Positions 1 to 5,075 of a stretch of DNA of 5,277 nucleotides are shown in pieces (the stretch's first letter is position 1; the number at the start of each line of letters is the position of its first letter). Source of the stretch: an uncultured Synergistia bacterium (lineage in GTDB: Bacteria > Eremiobacterota > SpSt-956 > JAKJGF01). Made by a program: the position numbers and the translations under genes. Under the pieces are notes generated by a model. That model searched no databases and was not told where the DNA came from. It worked only from the letters and a program-made list of their open reading frames with translations. The stretch lies in NCBI GenBank assembly GCA_937888925.1, contig CALARM010000818.1, forward strand, positions 1 through 5,277, given 5' to 3'.

Positions 1-559
1 GAAGATAATTCACATTTTCGTATTCTGTGAGACAGAGCATTTCTTTTGCTTTTAAGATTGCTTCTATATCGGTAGATTCTATGGCAACAGTCTTTATGGC
101 TGCACCGTTTATCAGCAGTTCTGCTATTTCTGTAATACAATTGTTTACAGTAAAGGCAAATCTCCTTTTAAACACATTTACTGCTACAAGATCCCTGTGC
201 GGTCTTATGAGCTCATTTAAATATTCTTCCAGACTGTATTCATCTCTCTTAAATTCCGGAATACTTACCTGAAAAGCCGGGAATACGTCATTTTTTATCA
301 TTTCTGCTTTCATTGGAAAAGAACCCTTCATCCTGGGATTCCACTGTTCCAGACCTTCCTGTTTCTTAACAAAAACCTTTATATCCATGAGTTTATCCCT
401 GATTTTTGTATTGTTTTCATTGTTTGTCCTTGAAACAATATAGATTTCAGAACTTTCCCTTATGTTTTCACATTTAGAGAAATGCCTCATTTTTGTTTCT
501 ACAATACCGAAATTCTGTGCAAAGGTGCGAAATTCAAATCTTGGTTTTATGTCAGCCAT
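1..559 (-). CDS. Probable triphosphate-tunnel-fold (CYTH-like) protein, partial
   Basis: The frame is open for 186 codons and leaves the window at its left edge, so the C-terminus is missing. It starts at the ATG on 557-559, whose A is the last base of the upstream stop (TAATG). A strong ribosome-binding site lies 7 nt upstream. I do not know an exact family name. The order of charged motifs fits a divergent TTM/CYTH barrel: ESSEIYIVS (35-43), KIR (52-54), a DIKV strand (59-62), LEQWNPRMKG (70-79), KRRF (131-134) followed by a Cys/Glu strand (141-144), and an acidic AIES strand (159-162). CYTH proteins bind triphosphate and divalent metal with such alternating Glu/Lys/Arg residues on facing strands. 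No signal peptide or membrane segment is visible, so it is likely cytoplasmic. The one-base overlap implies translational coupling to the CYTH gene before it and probably a shared function. The substrate is unknown. The reading frame is near certain; the fold is an inference. Confidence 0.85.
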   Translation of the reverse strand, partial: MADIKPRFEFRTFAQNFGIVETKMRHFSKCENIRESSEIYIVSRTNNENNTKIRDKLMDIKVFVKKQEGLEQWNPRMKGSFPMKAEMIKNDVFPAFQVSIPEFKRDEYSLEEYLNELIRPHRDLVAVNVFKRRFAFTVNNCITEIAELLINGAAIKTVAIESTDIEAILKAKEMLCLTEYENVNYL

Positions 560-1542
560 TATTTTTCTCCTTTTTTACCATATATCAATTCTGTTTTTGT
601 AATTCCGTCTGCAATAGAGGACGAAAGTTCTCTCTGTATGGCTTTTACAAAATTATTTATTTTATCCTTATTTTCACTGTCATTTATGTCATAACTGAAA
701 GAAAATTCACCTATGACGGGGTTCTTATCTTTACCCTGATTGTACCATACTGATAGAGATGCTTTCCCCGTTACTCCTCCGAAATCTATCTCGCCGAGTT
801 CCGCTTTATATTCTTCAATTTTCTTATTGTTAACCTTTCCCAGTTGACTTTCAGAAGAAATACCTGTTTCTTTAAGGCCGGGAAAAATGTCTATGTAATC
901 TTCGAGACTGTTCCCTGTTTCTTCTTTTAATTCTACCGTTCCGCTTTTAGAATAAACATTTTTTATTGTACTGCCGCCTGCAACTATATCATCTTCAAAT
1001 TTCACAGACCCTTCAAAAGATTCTGCCGGGTTTACGTCTTTGCCTGAGGAAATATTAACATCGCTGTTTCTGTATTTCAGTGTGAGTTCATATTTTTTAC
1101 CTCTGTCTTCACCGGCTTTAAATTCATGTTTCTGTCTTCTTCTGAGGGTATAGCCGAGTTTATTCAGAGCAAAATCAGGTGTGTCCAGATATGTAACGAA
1201 ACGGGGATCTCCTGCTTCGTCCGAATAGGTACTGTCAACCTCAAGCCCTTCTTCTTTTGCAAGTTTTTTTACACTTTTCCAGAATTTTCCGATACCTTTT
1301 TCCATATCTTCGAAATTTTCAGGTTTCAGAAGAATTTTATATTCCCGTGAAGAGAGTTCCATGTCCTGTGAAGCTCTGTCTTTTACACAATTAACGGAAA
1401 ACAGTTCCAGAGGGCTCATATTTGAAGTCTCTTTCTCGCCGGAAATAGTCACTCTGTCTTTCTGACCTGTGTCTGACGATATTTCTCTTTTATTCTGTTT
1501 CACTGCCGGGACAGATGATGTTACAGATGAATTTATAATCAT
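559..1542 (-). CDS. CYTH-domain / triphosphate tunnel metalloenzyme family protein
   Basis: The protein has 327 residues. Residues 1-60 are polar, Ser/Thr-rich and probably disordered. The CYTH domain spans roughly 63 to 320. Recognisable elements are the first strand SSREYKILL (64-72), the hallmark YLDTPDFALNKLGYTLRRR (118-136), the strand YELTLK (151-156), and a late acidic strand VIGEFSFSYDI (276-286). CYTH/TTM enzymes act on triphosphate compounds (ThTPase, inorganic triphosphatase, polyphosphate polymerase, class IV adenylate cyclase) inside a beta barrel. The canonical first-strand ExExK reads S65-R-E67-Y-K69 here, so the first Glu is absent and activity may be altered. It is longer than a typical CYTH-only protein (about 180-200 residues) because of the N-terminal extension and insertions around 160-250. 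No membrane segment is visible. The start ATG follows GAGAGGAAG by 8 nt. It overlaps the next TTM-like gene by one base. Family membership is secure; the substrate is not. Confidence 0.88.
   Translation of the reverse strand: MIINSSVTSSVPAVKQNKREISSDTGQKDRVTISGEKETSNMSPLELFSVNCVKDRASQDMELSSREYKILLKPENFEDMEKGIGKFWKSVKKLAKEEGLEVDSTYSDEAGDPRFVTYLDTPDFALNKLGYTLRRRQKHEFKAGEDRGKKYELTLKYRNSDVNISSGKDVNPAESFEGSVKFEDDIVAGGSTIKNVYSKSGTVELKEETGNSLEDYIDIFPGLKETGISSESQLGKVNNKKIEEYKAELGEIDFGGVTGKASLSVWYNQGKDKNPVIGEFSFSYDINDSENKDKINNFVKAIQRELSSSIADGITKTELIYGKKGEK
567..572 (-). promoter_or_regulatory. Ribosome-binding site of the second TTM-like gene
   Basis: AAGGAG lies 7 nt before the ATG at 557-559. It is embedded in the last codons of the preceding CYTH gene (the Lys-Gly-Glu stretch). 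Its placement decides this start and supports translational coupling through the TAATG overlap. Confidence 0.85.
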
Positions 1543-1550
1543 AATAATGA

Positions 1551-1559
1551 CTTCCTCTC
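1551..1559 (-). promoter_or_regulatory. Ribosome-binding site of the CYTH gene
   Basis: GAGAGGAAG lies 8 nt upstream of the ATG at 1540-1542. This is the best Shine-Dalgarno match in the spacer and supports the chosen start. Confidence 0.75.
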
Positions 1560-1585
1560 AGAATTTTATAATACTTCACTGTTAA

Positions 1586-1615
1586 ATAATACTCTATATA
1601 TATAATATATGTCCA
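1586..1615 (-). promoter_or_regulatory. Candidate sigma-70 promoter of the CYTH gene pair
   Basis: On the minus strand TGGACA (1610-1615, five of six matches to TTGACA) is followed after 18 nt of alternating TA sequence by TATTAT (1586-1591, five of six matches to TATAAT). Transcription would begin near 1579, giving a leader of about 37 nt before the ATG. AT-rich DNA produces chance -10 boxes, so the -35 box carries most of the weight. If this is the main promoter, the folded motif at 1649-1714 lies upstream of it and outside the transcript. Confidence 0.45.
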
Positions 1616-1648
1616 GATGTTTATGTTAAAAAATTGTAAATTTATCTA

Positions 1649-1714
1649 TATTACTGACCTGGCAGCGTAATAGTCTGTTTCCTCCCGTCAAGACTTACGC
1701 GTAACTCAGTAATA
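1649..1714 (-). ncRNA. Candidate structured motif, copy 1 (nested stems, conserved core)
   Basis: Read on the minus strand, an outer 9-bp perfect stem TATTACTGA/TCAGTAATA (1706-1714 with 1649-1657) encloses an inner stem GCGTAA-GTCT/AGAC-TA-TTACGC (1691-1700 with 1665-1676, two-base bulge). The apical loop of 14 nt holds TGACGGGAGGAAA. Between the stems lies TGCCAGG. The loop core and the 3' end CAGGTCAGTAA recur in copy 2 at 4809-4914, while the inner stem has a different sequence that still pairs. It begins 4 nt after the stop of the L12-repeat gene and ends 106 nt before the CYTH ATG. It could be a leader RNA, a 3'-end structure or a dispersed palindromic repeat. No run of T follows directly (a T6 run comes about 18 nt later), so it is not a standard terminator. 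I do not recognise it as a known riboswitch. Confidence 0.5.
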
Positions 1715-1718
1715 GCTC

Positions 1719-2441
1719 TTACCTGCCACTCTGAGCCACTCCAATTGCTTCTGCCAGATCATGTGCTTCTTTCAGACCACGCCCTGTTATCTCCCGTATA
1801 ATTTTTATTGCCATAATCTTATTTCCCTGTCTTATTAAATCTTCTATTTCAATTCTACGTTCATAGGAACAGGCTTTTTGCTCCTGTGGTGTAAGATTTA
1901 ACCATACTGTATTAACATCTCCTGTCTCATTTGCTTCTACTACCAGATTTTGCTCCATATTCAGCTTCTCTGCAATATTATTGAATTTACGTAAAGCAGC
2001 TTCCCATGACATTTCTCCCAGATAATCTACAAAATCTTTTGCCTCTTTCAGGCCCACACCTGTCAATTCTCTCACTCTTTTTATGGCCATTATTTTCTGT
2101 CCATTTTTCAGTAAATTTTCTATTTCTTCTTCGCTATGTGTTTTTTCATAAGGAAATATGTCTCGTCCTTCATAAGTGCTCCTGTCCGGCACTTCTGTTA
2201 ATTTGCAGGCTATATCGCCGTATGCTTCTTTAACAGCATCCCATGAACAGCCTGTAATCCGGTAATGTTCCACGAAATCTTTTGCCTCTTTCAGGTCTGT
2301 TTCACTGAAAAGCCTTATCATTTTTATAGCTTCTATCTTTTTATCTTCTTCCACCAGTTGCCTGAATGTATCTAAAGAAAATTTTTCTTCTTTCTTTGAT
2401 ATTTCTTCTTTTTTCCTAAAAAATATATCGAATATACCCAT
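1719..2441 (-). CDS. Protein with three ribosomal L7/L12 C-terminal-like repeats
   Basis: The protein has 240 residues and opens with MGIFDIFFRKKEE, a short amphipathic, basic helix of a kind that often sits on membranes. Three repeats follow, each resembling the L7/L12 C-terminal motif KI.AIK..RE.TG.GLKEAKD.VE: residues 26-61, 105-143 and 198-233. Repeat 1 is degenerate (SETDLKEAKDF, glycines lost); repeats 2 and 3 keep TG.GLKEA. Repeats 1 and 2 are each followed by a second conserved helix, SW(D/E)A...IA.KL (66-81 and 145-160), so the real unit is about 55 residues. The third unit lacks this tail and the protein stops. In ribosomal L7/L12 this surface recruits GTPase translation factors; stand-alone repeat proteins of this sort have no settled role, and I assign none. 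It starts 15 nt after the chemoreceptor stop and its ribosome-binding site overlaps that stop codon, so the two are almost certainly co-transcribed. Confidence 0.88.
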   Translation of the reverse strand: MGIFDIFFRKKEEISKKEEKFSLDTFRQLVEEDKKIEAIKMIRLFSETDLKEAKDFVEHYRITGCSWDAVKEAYGDIACKLTEVPDRSTYEGRDIFPYEKTHSEEEIENLLKNGQKIMAIKRVRELTGVGLKEAKDFVDYLGEMSWEAALRKFNNIAEKLNMEQNLVVEANETGDVNTVWLNLTPQEQKACSYERRIEIEDLIRQGNKIMAIKIIREITGRGLKEAHDLAEAIGVAQSGR

Positions 2442-2451
2442 ATTAAATCAC

Positions 2452-2458
2452 ATCCTTT
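2452..2458 (-). promoter_or_regulatory. Ribosome-binding site overlapping the chemoreceptor stop codon
   Basis: AAAGGAT lies 10 nt before the ATG at 2439-2441. Its first bases are the end of the TAA stop of the chemoreceptor gene (2457-2459). The arrangement leaves no room for a promoter and indicates operon organisation. Confidence 0.7.
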
Positions 2459-4562
2459 ATAAGTTTCCAATCTTAAATTGTCTGACTATGTTATCCAGTT
2501 CCGCAGCAATCTTTGAAAGCTCTTCCGCGGAGTTTTTACTCTGGCCTGCTGCCATAGCACACTCTTGTGTTTCAGATGTTACCTCTGACATATTGCTGTT
2601 TATATTTTTTATTAACCGGGCGGCGTGGGAAATTTTCCCGGAAACCTCTGTAGATACAGATGCAACCTGAGATACATTACCTGATATTTCTTTTGTTGCA
2701 ACACTCTGTTCTTCTACGGCAGATGCAATTGTATTTGTAATATTATTAACTTTTTCTATAACTGATGTTATCTTTTCCATAGCTTTTACTGTATCATCTG
2801 TACTGTGCTGGATACCGCTTACTTTATTTCTTATATCTTCTGTGGATTTCGAAGTTTGTTTGGCCAGTTCCTTAACTTCATTTGCCACTACGGCAAAGCC
2901 TTTTCCAGCTTCTCCGGCACGGGCTGCTTCAATTGTTGCGTTAAGAGCCAGGAGATTAGTCTGATCCGCAATATCAACGATTACTTCAATTACATTACCG
3001 ATTGCCTTCGCATCATTACCAAGGTTAGATACGTATCTCATGGAATGTTGCGTTGTAATTGAAGCCTGATTCGCTACATCGGCTGCTTCACCTGTATTTC
3101 GTGCAACTTCAGAAATAGTGGAAGTCATTTCTTCTATTGCCGTAGCCATTGTATTTACACTTGCACTGAGTTCTTCAGATGCACCGGCTATGGATGACAT
3201 ATTATTCTCTATATCATGAACATTTAAAGCAACATTTTGAGAATGGCCTGATATTTCTTCAATATTTCTTGCTATCTGACCAGAAATAGCTGTGAAATCC
3301 CGTGAAGATGACATAAGGGTATGACTGTTTAATGAAATCTGGCCTATAATGGTTTCCAATTTCTCTATAAATTTATTAAACCAGCGGGCTAATTCTCCAA
3401 CCTCATCTTCTGTTTCAATGATAAGCCGTTTCGTTAAATCACCTTCACCTTCGGCAATATCTTTAAGCATATGAACAGATTGTGTCAGGGGTTTTACTAT
3501 ATTTACAGAAATAATCCATAAAAGCATTATAGTTAAAAATATAAATATTATTCCTATTAATATCTGTTTAAATATTATAACCGTTACTGATGCATAAATT
3601 CTGGAATTGGGAATAATAATATTTATACACCATGGTTTCGTACTTTTACCGAATAAAATCGGAACAAATATTTCTAAATTATTACTGTTATTTCTGATTA
3701 ATTCTTTTCCGTCTTTTACAATCTTCAATATCTCTTCTGAATTCTCTTTATAAAATTCCTTCAGGTTTTTTCCCACAAGTTCCGGTTTACCTGTTATACC
3801 GGAAATAGTACCGTTATTACTTATTAAAACCATTCTCCCGCTTTTGTTATATATATTTATCTTGTCAGTCAAAGACTGAAGAAACGAAACCATAATATCT
3901 ATTCCTGTTATGCCATAAAATTTATTATTAACTATTATCGGAACTACCAGAGATACAAGCAGGGTATCTTTACCCTGAACTTTAAAAACAAGAGGATCTA
4001 TAATACAGTCTTCTTTACTCTCTCTCGGAAGCAGGTAATATTCACCGAGCCGGAGCCCTGTGTCTTCCACTTCTTTAGTATCTTCATATCCATAAACAGG
4101 CTCTACTTTTATTTCTCCATTTTCTCCGCGTGTCCAGTAATATAACAGCCTCCCTGTCTCGTCATGTCCGGGTTTATTTATATATGCCCTGTCATTTCCA
4201 TCAAATGCATCCGGTTCCCATACTGTATAAGTTCCCAGAAAACCAGGATTCTCTTCAGTTATAGTCCTCAGAATATTACTCACCTGTTCCCTGGTCATTC
4301 TATTATTTTTACTTTTTACAGAAGAAAGGGTCTGGGCAAGACATTTACATGAAGCGAAACTGCGTTCTATTTCGTCTTTAATTATTATGGAATTTTTATA
4401 AGCCTCATTTAAAGATTCTTTTGTGGCATTTTCAATAGCAAGACTGCGTAATGATAAAGAAGAATATGTAACTATAGTTACAATCGCAACCAGAAGGCAA
4501 AATCCTGTCAATACACAAATTTTACTTTTTATAGATTTAAACTTATTTAAATACACATTCAT
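2457..4562 (-). CDS. Methyl-accepting chemotaxis protein with double-Cache sensor
   Basis: This 701-residue transmembrane chemoreceptor signals to CheA/CheW. TM1 is at about 15-33. An extracytoplasmic dCache_1-type sensor spans about 40-320, with WEPDAFDG (115-122), [13 protein letters not shown] (137-149), [10 protein letters not shown] (175-184) and a second-strand segment around [20 protein letters not shown] (201-220). TM2 is at about 327-354. HAMP spans about 352-405 (IVKPL, then GEGDLTKRL and [11 protein letters not shown]). The signalling coiled coil runs from about 430 to 690, with the conserved hairpin tip [19 protein letters not shown] (533-551) and [15 protein letters not shown] (553-567). 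No CheR/CheB-docking pentapeptide (NWETF type) is present; the protein ends RQFKIGNL. The Cache sequence lacks an obvious PctA-type amino-acid motif, so the ligand is not predictable. The ATG follows GAAGGGA by 5 nt. It is the first gene of a pair with the L12-repeat gene. Receptor identity is certain. Confidence 0.97.
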   Translation of the reverse strand: MNVYLNKFKSIKSKICVLTGFCLLVAIVTIVTYSSLSLRSLAIENATKESLNEAYKNSIIIKDEIERSFASCKCLAQTLSSVKSKNNRMTREQVSNILRTITEENPGFLGTYTVWEPDAFDGNDRAYINKPGHDETGRLLYYWTRGENGEIKVEPVYGYEDTKEVEDTGLRLGEYYLLPRESKEDCIIDPLVFKVQGKDTLLVSLVVPIIVNNKFYGITGIDIMVSFLQSLTDKINIYNKSGRMVLISNNGTISGITGKPELVGKNLKEFYKENSEEILKIVKDGKELIRNNSNNLEIFVPILFGKSTKPWCINIIIPNSRIYASVTVIIFKQILIGIIFIFLTIMLLWIISVNIVKPLTQSVHMLKDIAEGEGDLTKRLIIETEDEVGELARWFNKFIEKLETIIGQISLNSHTLMSSSRDFTAISGQIARNIEEISGHSQNVALNVHDIENNMSSIAGASEELSASVNTMATAIEEMTSTISEVARNTGEAADVANQASITTQHSMRYVSNLGNDAKAIGNVIEVIVDIADQTNLLALNATIEAARAGEAGKGFAVVANEVKELAKQTSKSTEDIRNKVSGIQHSTDDTVKAMEKITSVIEKVNNITNTIASAVEEQSVATKEISGNVSQVASVSTEVSGKISHAARLIKNINSNMSEVTSETQECAMAAGQSKNSAEELSKIAAELDNIVRQFKIGNL

Positions 4563-4567
4563 TCGAT

Positions 4568-4574
4568 TCCCTTC
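4568..4574 (-). promoter_or_regulatory. Ribosome-binding site of the chemoreceptor gene
   Basis: GAAGGGA lies 5 nt before the ATG at 4560-4562. It supports the chosen start, which also places the first membrane helix about 15 residues from the N-terminus, as is usual for chemoreceptors. Confidence 0.65.
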
Positions 4575-4612
4575 TTTCTTTTATAAATTTTATTTTTGCA
4601 AGAAAATATACA

Positions 4613-4756
4613 TTATTTTTTTAATTGCTTTTCACTATACATTCTATGCCTGCCTGATGTAACATAACCTGGTTTTAATTTTTCTTCTCTGTCCAATCTA
4701 CGTAATGTATCGGCAGATTTATTTATAAATTTTGCAAATTCTCCTGTTTTATAATA
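4613..4756 (-). pseudogene. Remnant of IS607-type serine transposase (MerR-like HTH, N-terminal part)
   Basis: A 47-codon open stretch with no start codon (an in-frame TAA immediately precedes it at 4757-4759) ends in TAA at 4613-4615. The peptide begins YYKTGEFAKFINKS, continues TLRRLDREEKLKPGYV, and ends SGRHRMYSEKQLKK. This matches the MerR-like DNA-binding head of IS607-family TnpA (EFAK..N.S..TL.RWDRE.KLKP....G.RRYS..QL) throughout its length, with the conserved Trp replaced by Leu. In intact TnpA this head is followed by a serine-recombinase catalytic domain (the YxRVSS region). Here a stop follows the head and the next bases lead into the chemoreceptor leader, so the catalytic part is gone. 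No TnpB is present in the window. A small functional MerR-type protein with a non-standard start is a less likely alternative. Confidence 0.65.
4634..4663 (-). promoter_or_regulatory. Weak promoter candidate for the chemoreceptor operon
   Basis: On the minus strand GTTACA (4658-4663, four of six matches to TTGACA) and TATAGT (4634-4639) are 18 nt apart, giving a leader of roughly 65 nt. It lies inside the transposase remnant, so if real the operon would use sequence derived from a mobile element. I saw no clear sigma-28 (flagellar) promoter in this spacer. Confidence 0.25.
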
Positions 4757-4760
4757 TTAT
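4732..4760 (+). promoter_or_regulatory. Candidate promoter for the plus-strand leader and DUF4118 gene
   Basis: TTGCAA (4732-4737) and TATTAT (4755-4760, five of six matches to TATAAT) are 17 nt apart on the plus strand. Transcription would begin near 4767 and run through the folded motif copy 2 as a 5' leader of about 300 nt. The surrounding DNA is very AT-rich, so a chance match is possible. Confidence 0.3.
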
Positions 4761-4808
4761 TTTTTTATTTCAAAGATTATTCTATACAAAACCGCTGGTA
4801 GTGTAATT

Positions 4809-4914
4809 TTACTGTGGTGAGCATAAATAATACATAACTGCTCTCGTGACGCTTAATGCGTGACGTGAGGAAAACCTTTATTCCCTGTTTATGCTCAGGT
4901 CAGTAAGTGCTGAC
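4809..4914 (+). ncRNA. Candidate structured motif, copy 2 (leader of DUF4118 gene)
   Basis: An outer stem TTACTG/CAGTAA (4809-4814 with 4901-4906) encloses a perfect 10-bp stem TGAGCATAAA/TTTATGCTCA (4818-4827 with 4888-4897). Inside it sits a hairpin at 4841-4869 with ten base pairs, two single mismatches and a TTAAT loop (CTC-CGT-ACGC / GCGT-ACG-GAG). The core TGACGTGAGGAAA (4861-4873) and the end CAGGTCAGTAA (4896-4906) repeat copy 1 at 1649-1714 (12 of 13 and 11 of 11 bases), in the same order. An alternative 3' hairpin GTCAG/CTGAC (4899-4903 with 4910-4914) competes with the outer stem, which would suit a switching element. It lies about 160 nt upstream of the DUF4118 coding region on the same strand. 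I do not recognise the class. Confidence 0.5.
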
Positions 4915-4922
4915 ATCGGAAA

Positions 4923-4945
4923 ATATTTATGTCGTACATAAATAT
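4923..4945. repeat. Perfect 10-bp inverted repeat with 3-nt centre
   Basis: ATATTTATGT-CGT-ACATAAATAT is a perfect palindrome directly after motif copy 2. No T-run follows on the plus strand, so it is not a good terminator for that direction. It overlaps a perfect TATAAT (4943-4948) that lacks a -35 box at standard spacing. It could be an operator for a dimeric regulator or a stabilising hairpin in the leader; the sequence alone does not decide. Confidence 0.5.
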
Positions 4946-5075
4946 AATAATCTTATTCGGAAATTCGACAGAACCGGAAAATTTATTCTGACCCGGCGAA
5001 GAGCAGGAAAATATCAAATATATATTGAATGAATTTCACATAGGTTATTCTCCCGATTATGAATCAATTACAATA

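Larger units (their letters stand above)
4563..5075. other. Divergent intergenic region between chemoreceptor and DUF4118 gene
   Basis: This stretch of about 510 nt separates two outward-facing genes and contains no intact gene. From left to right it holds the chemoreceptor leader (4563-4612), the transposase remnant (4613-4756), a possible plus-strand promoter (4732-4760), the folded motif copy 2 (4809-4914), a 23-nt palindrome (4923-4945) and a series of GGAAA motifs (4869-5012). The plus-strand frame of the DUF4118 gene is open back to 4992 after a TGA at 4989-4991, but no convincing start is seen in that extension. Confidence 0.8.

Noticed and set aside
27..753. Plus-strand open frames antisense to the two TTM-fold genes
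   Set aside because: They are shadows of strong minus-strand coding sequence and show no recognisable motif.
1594..1610. Alternating TA tract as a microsatellite or phase-variable promoter spacer
   Set aside because: The tract is short and interrupted; it is noted only as the spacer of the candidate CYTH promoter.
1665..1704. Possible integron attC site because of GTTACGC/GCGTAA inverted elements
   Set aside because: The R'/R'' core consensus (GTTRRRY / RYYYAAC) is not properly met, no integrase or cassette array is visible, and the conserved loop core shared with 4861-4873 is not an attC feature.
1649..1714. Rho-independent terminator for the L12-repeat gene
   Set aside because: The stem is bulged with a long loop and no T-run follows directly on the minus strand; the conserved core shared with another locus points elsewhere, although a role in 3'-end formation cannot be excluded.
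4423..4662. Plus-strand open frame of 79 codons antisense to the chemoreceptor 5' end
   Set aside because: It lies across the well-supported MCP start and the transposase remnant, is rich in Phe/Ile/Tyr from AT-rich antisense sequence, and has no convincing ribosome-binding site or family resemblance.
4861..4873. RNase P RNA-like GAGGAAA core
   Set aside because: Only seven bases match; the other universally conserved RNase P segments and the expected length are absent.
4809..4914. IS607/IS605 omega RNA or transposon end
   Set aside because: No TnpB gene is adjacent, and a second copy sits at 1649-1714 with no transposase sequence nearby.
4943..4948. Perfect TATAAT as a promoter for the DUF4118 gene
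   Set aside because: No -35 box is found 16-18 nt upstream; the nearest, CTGACA at 4910-4915, is 27 nt away.
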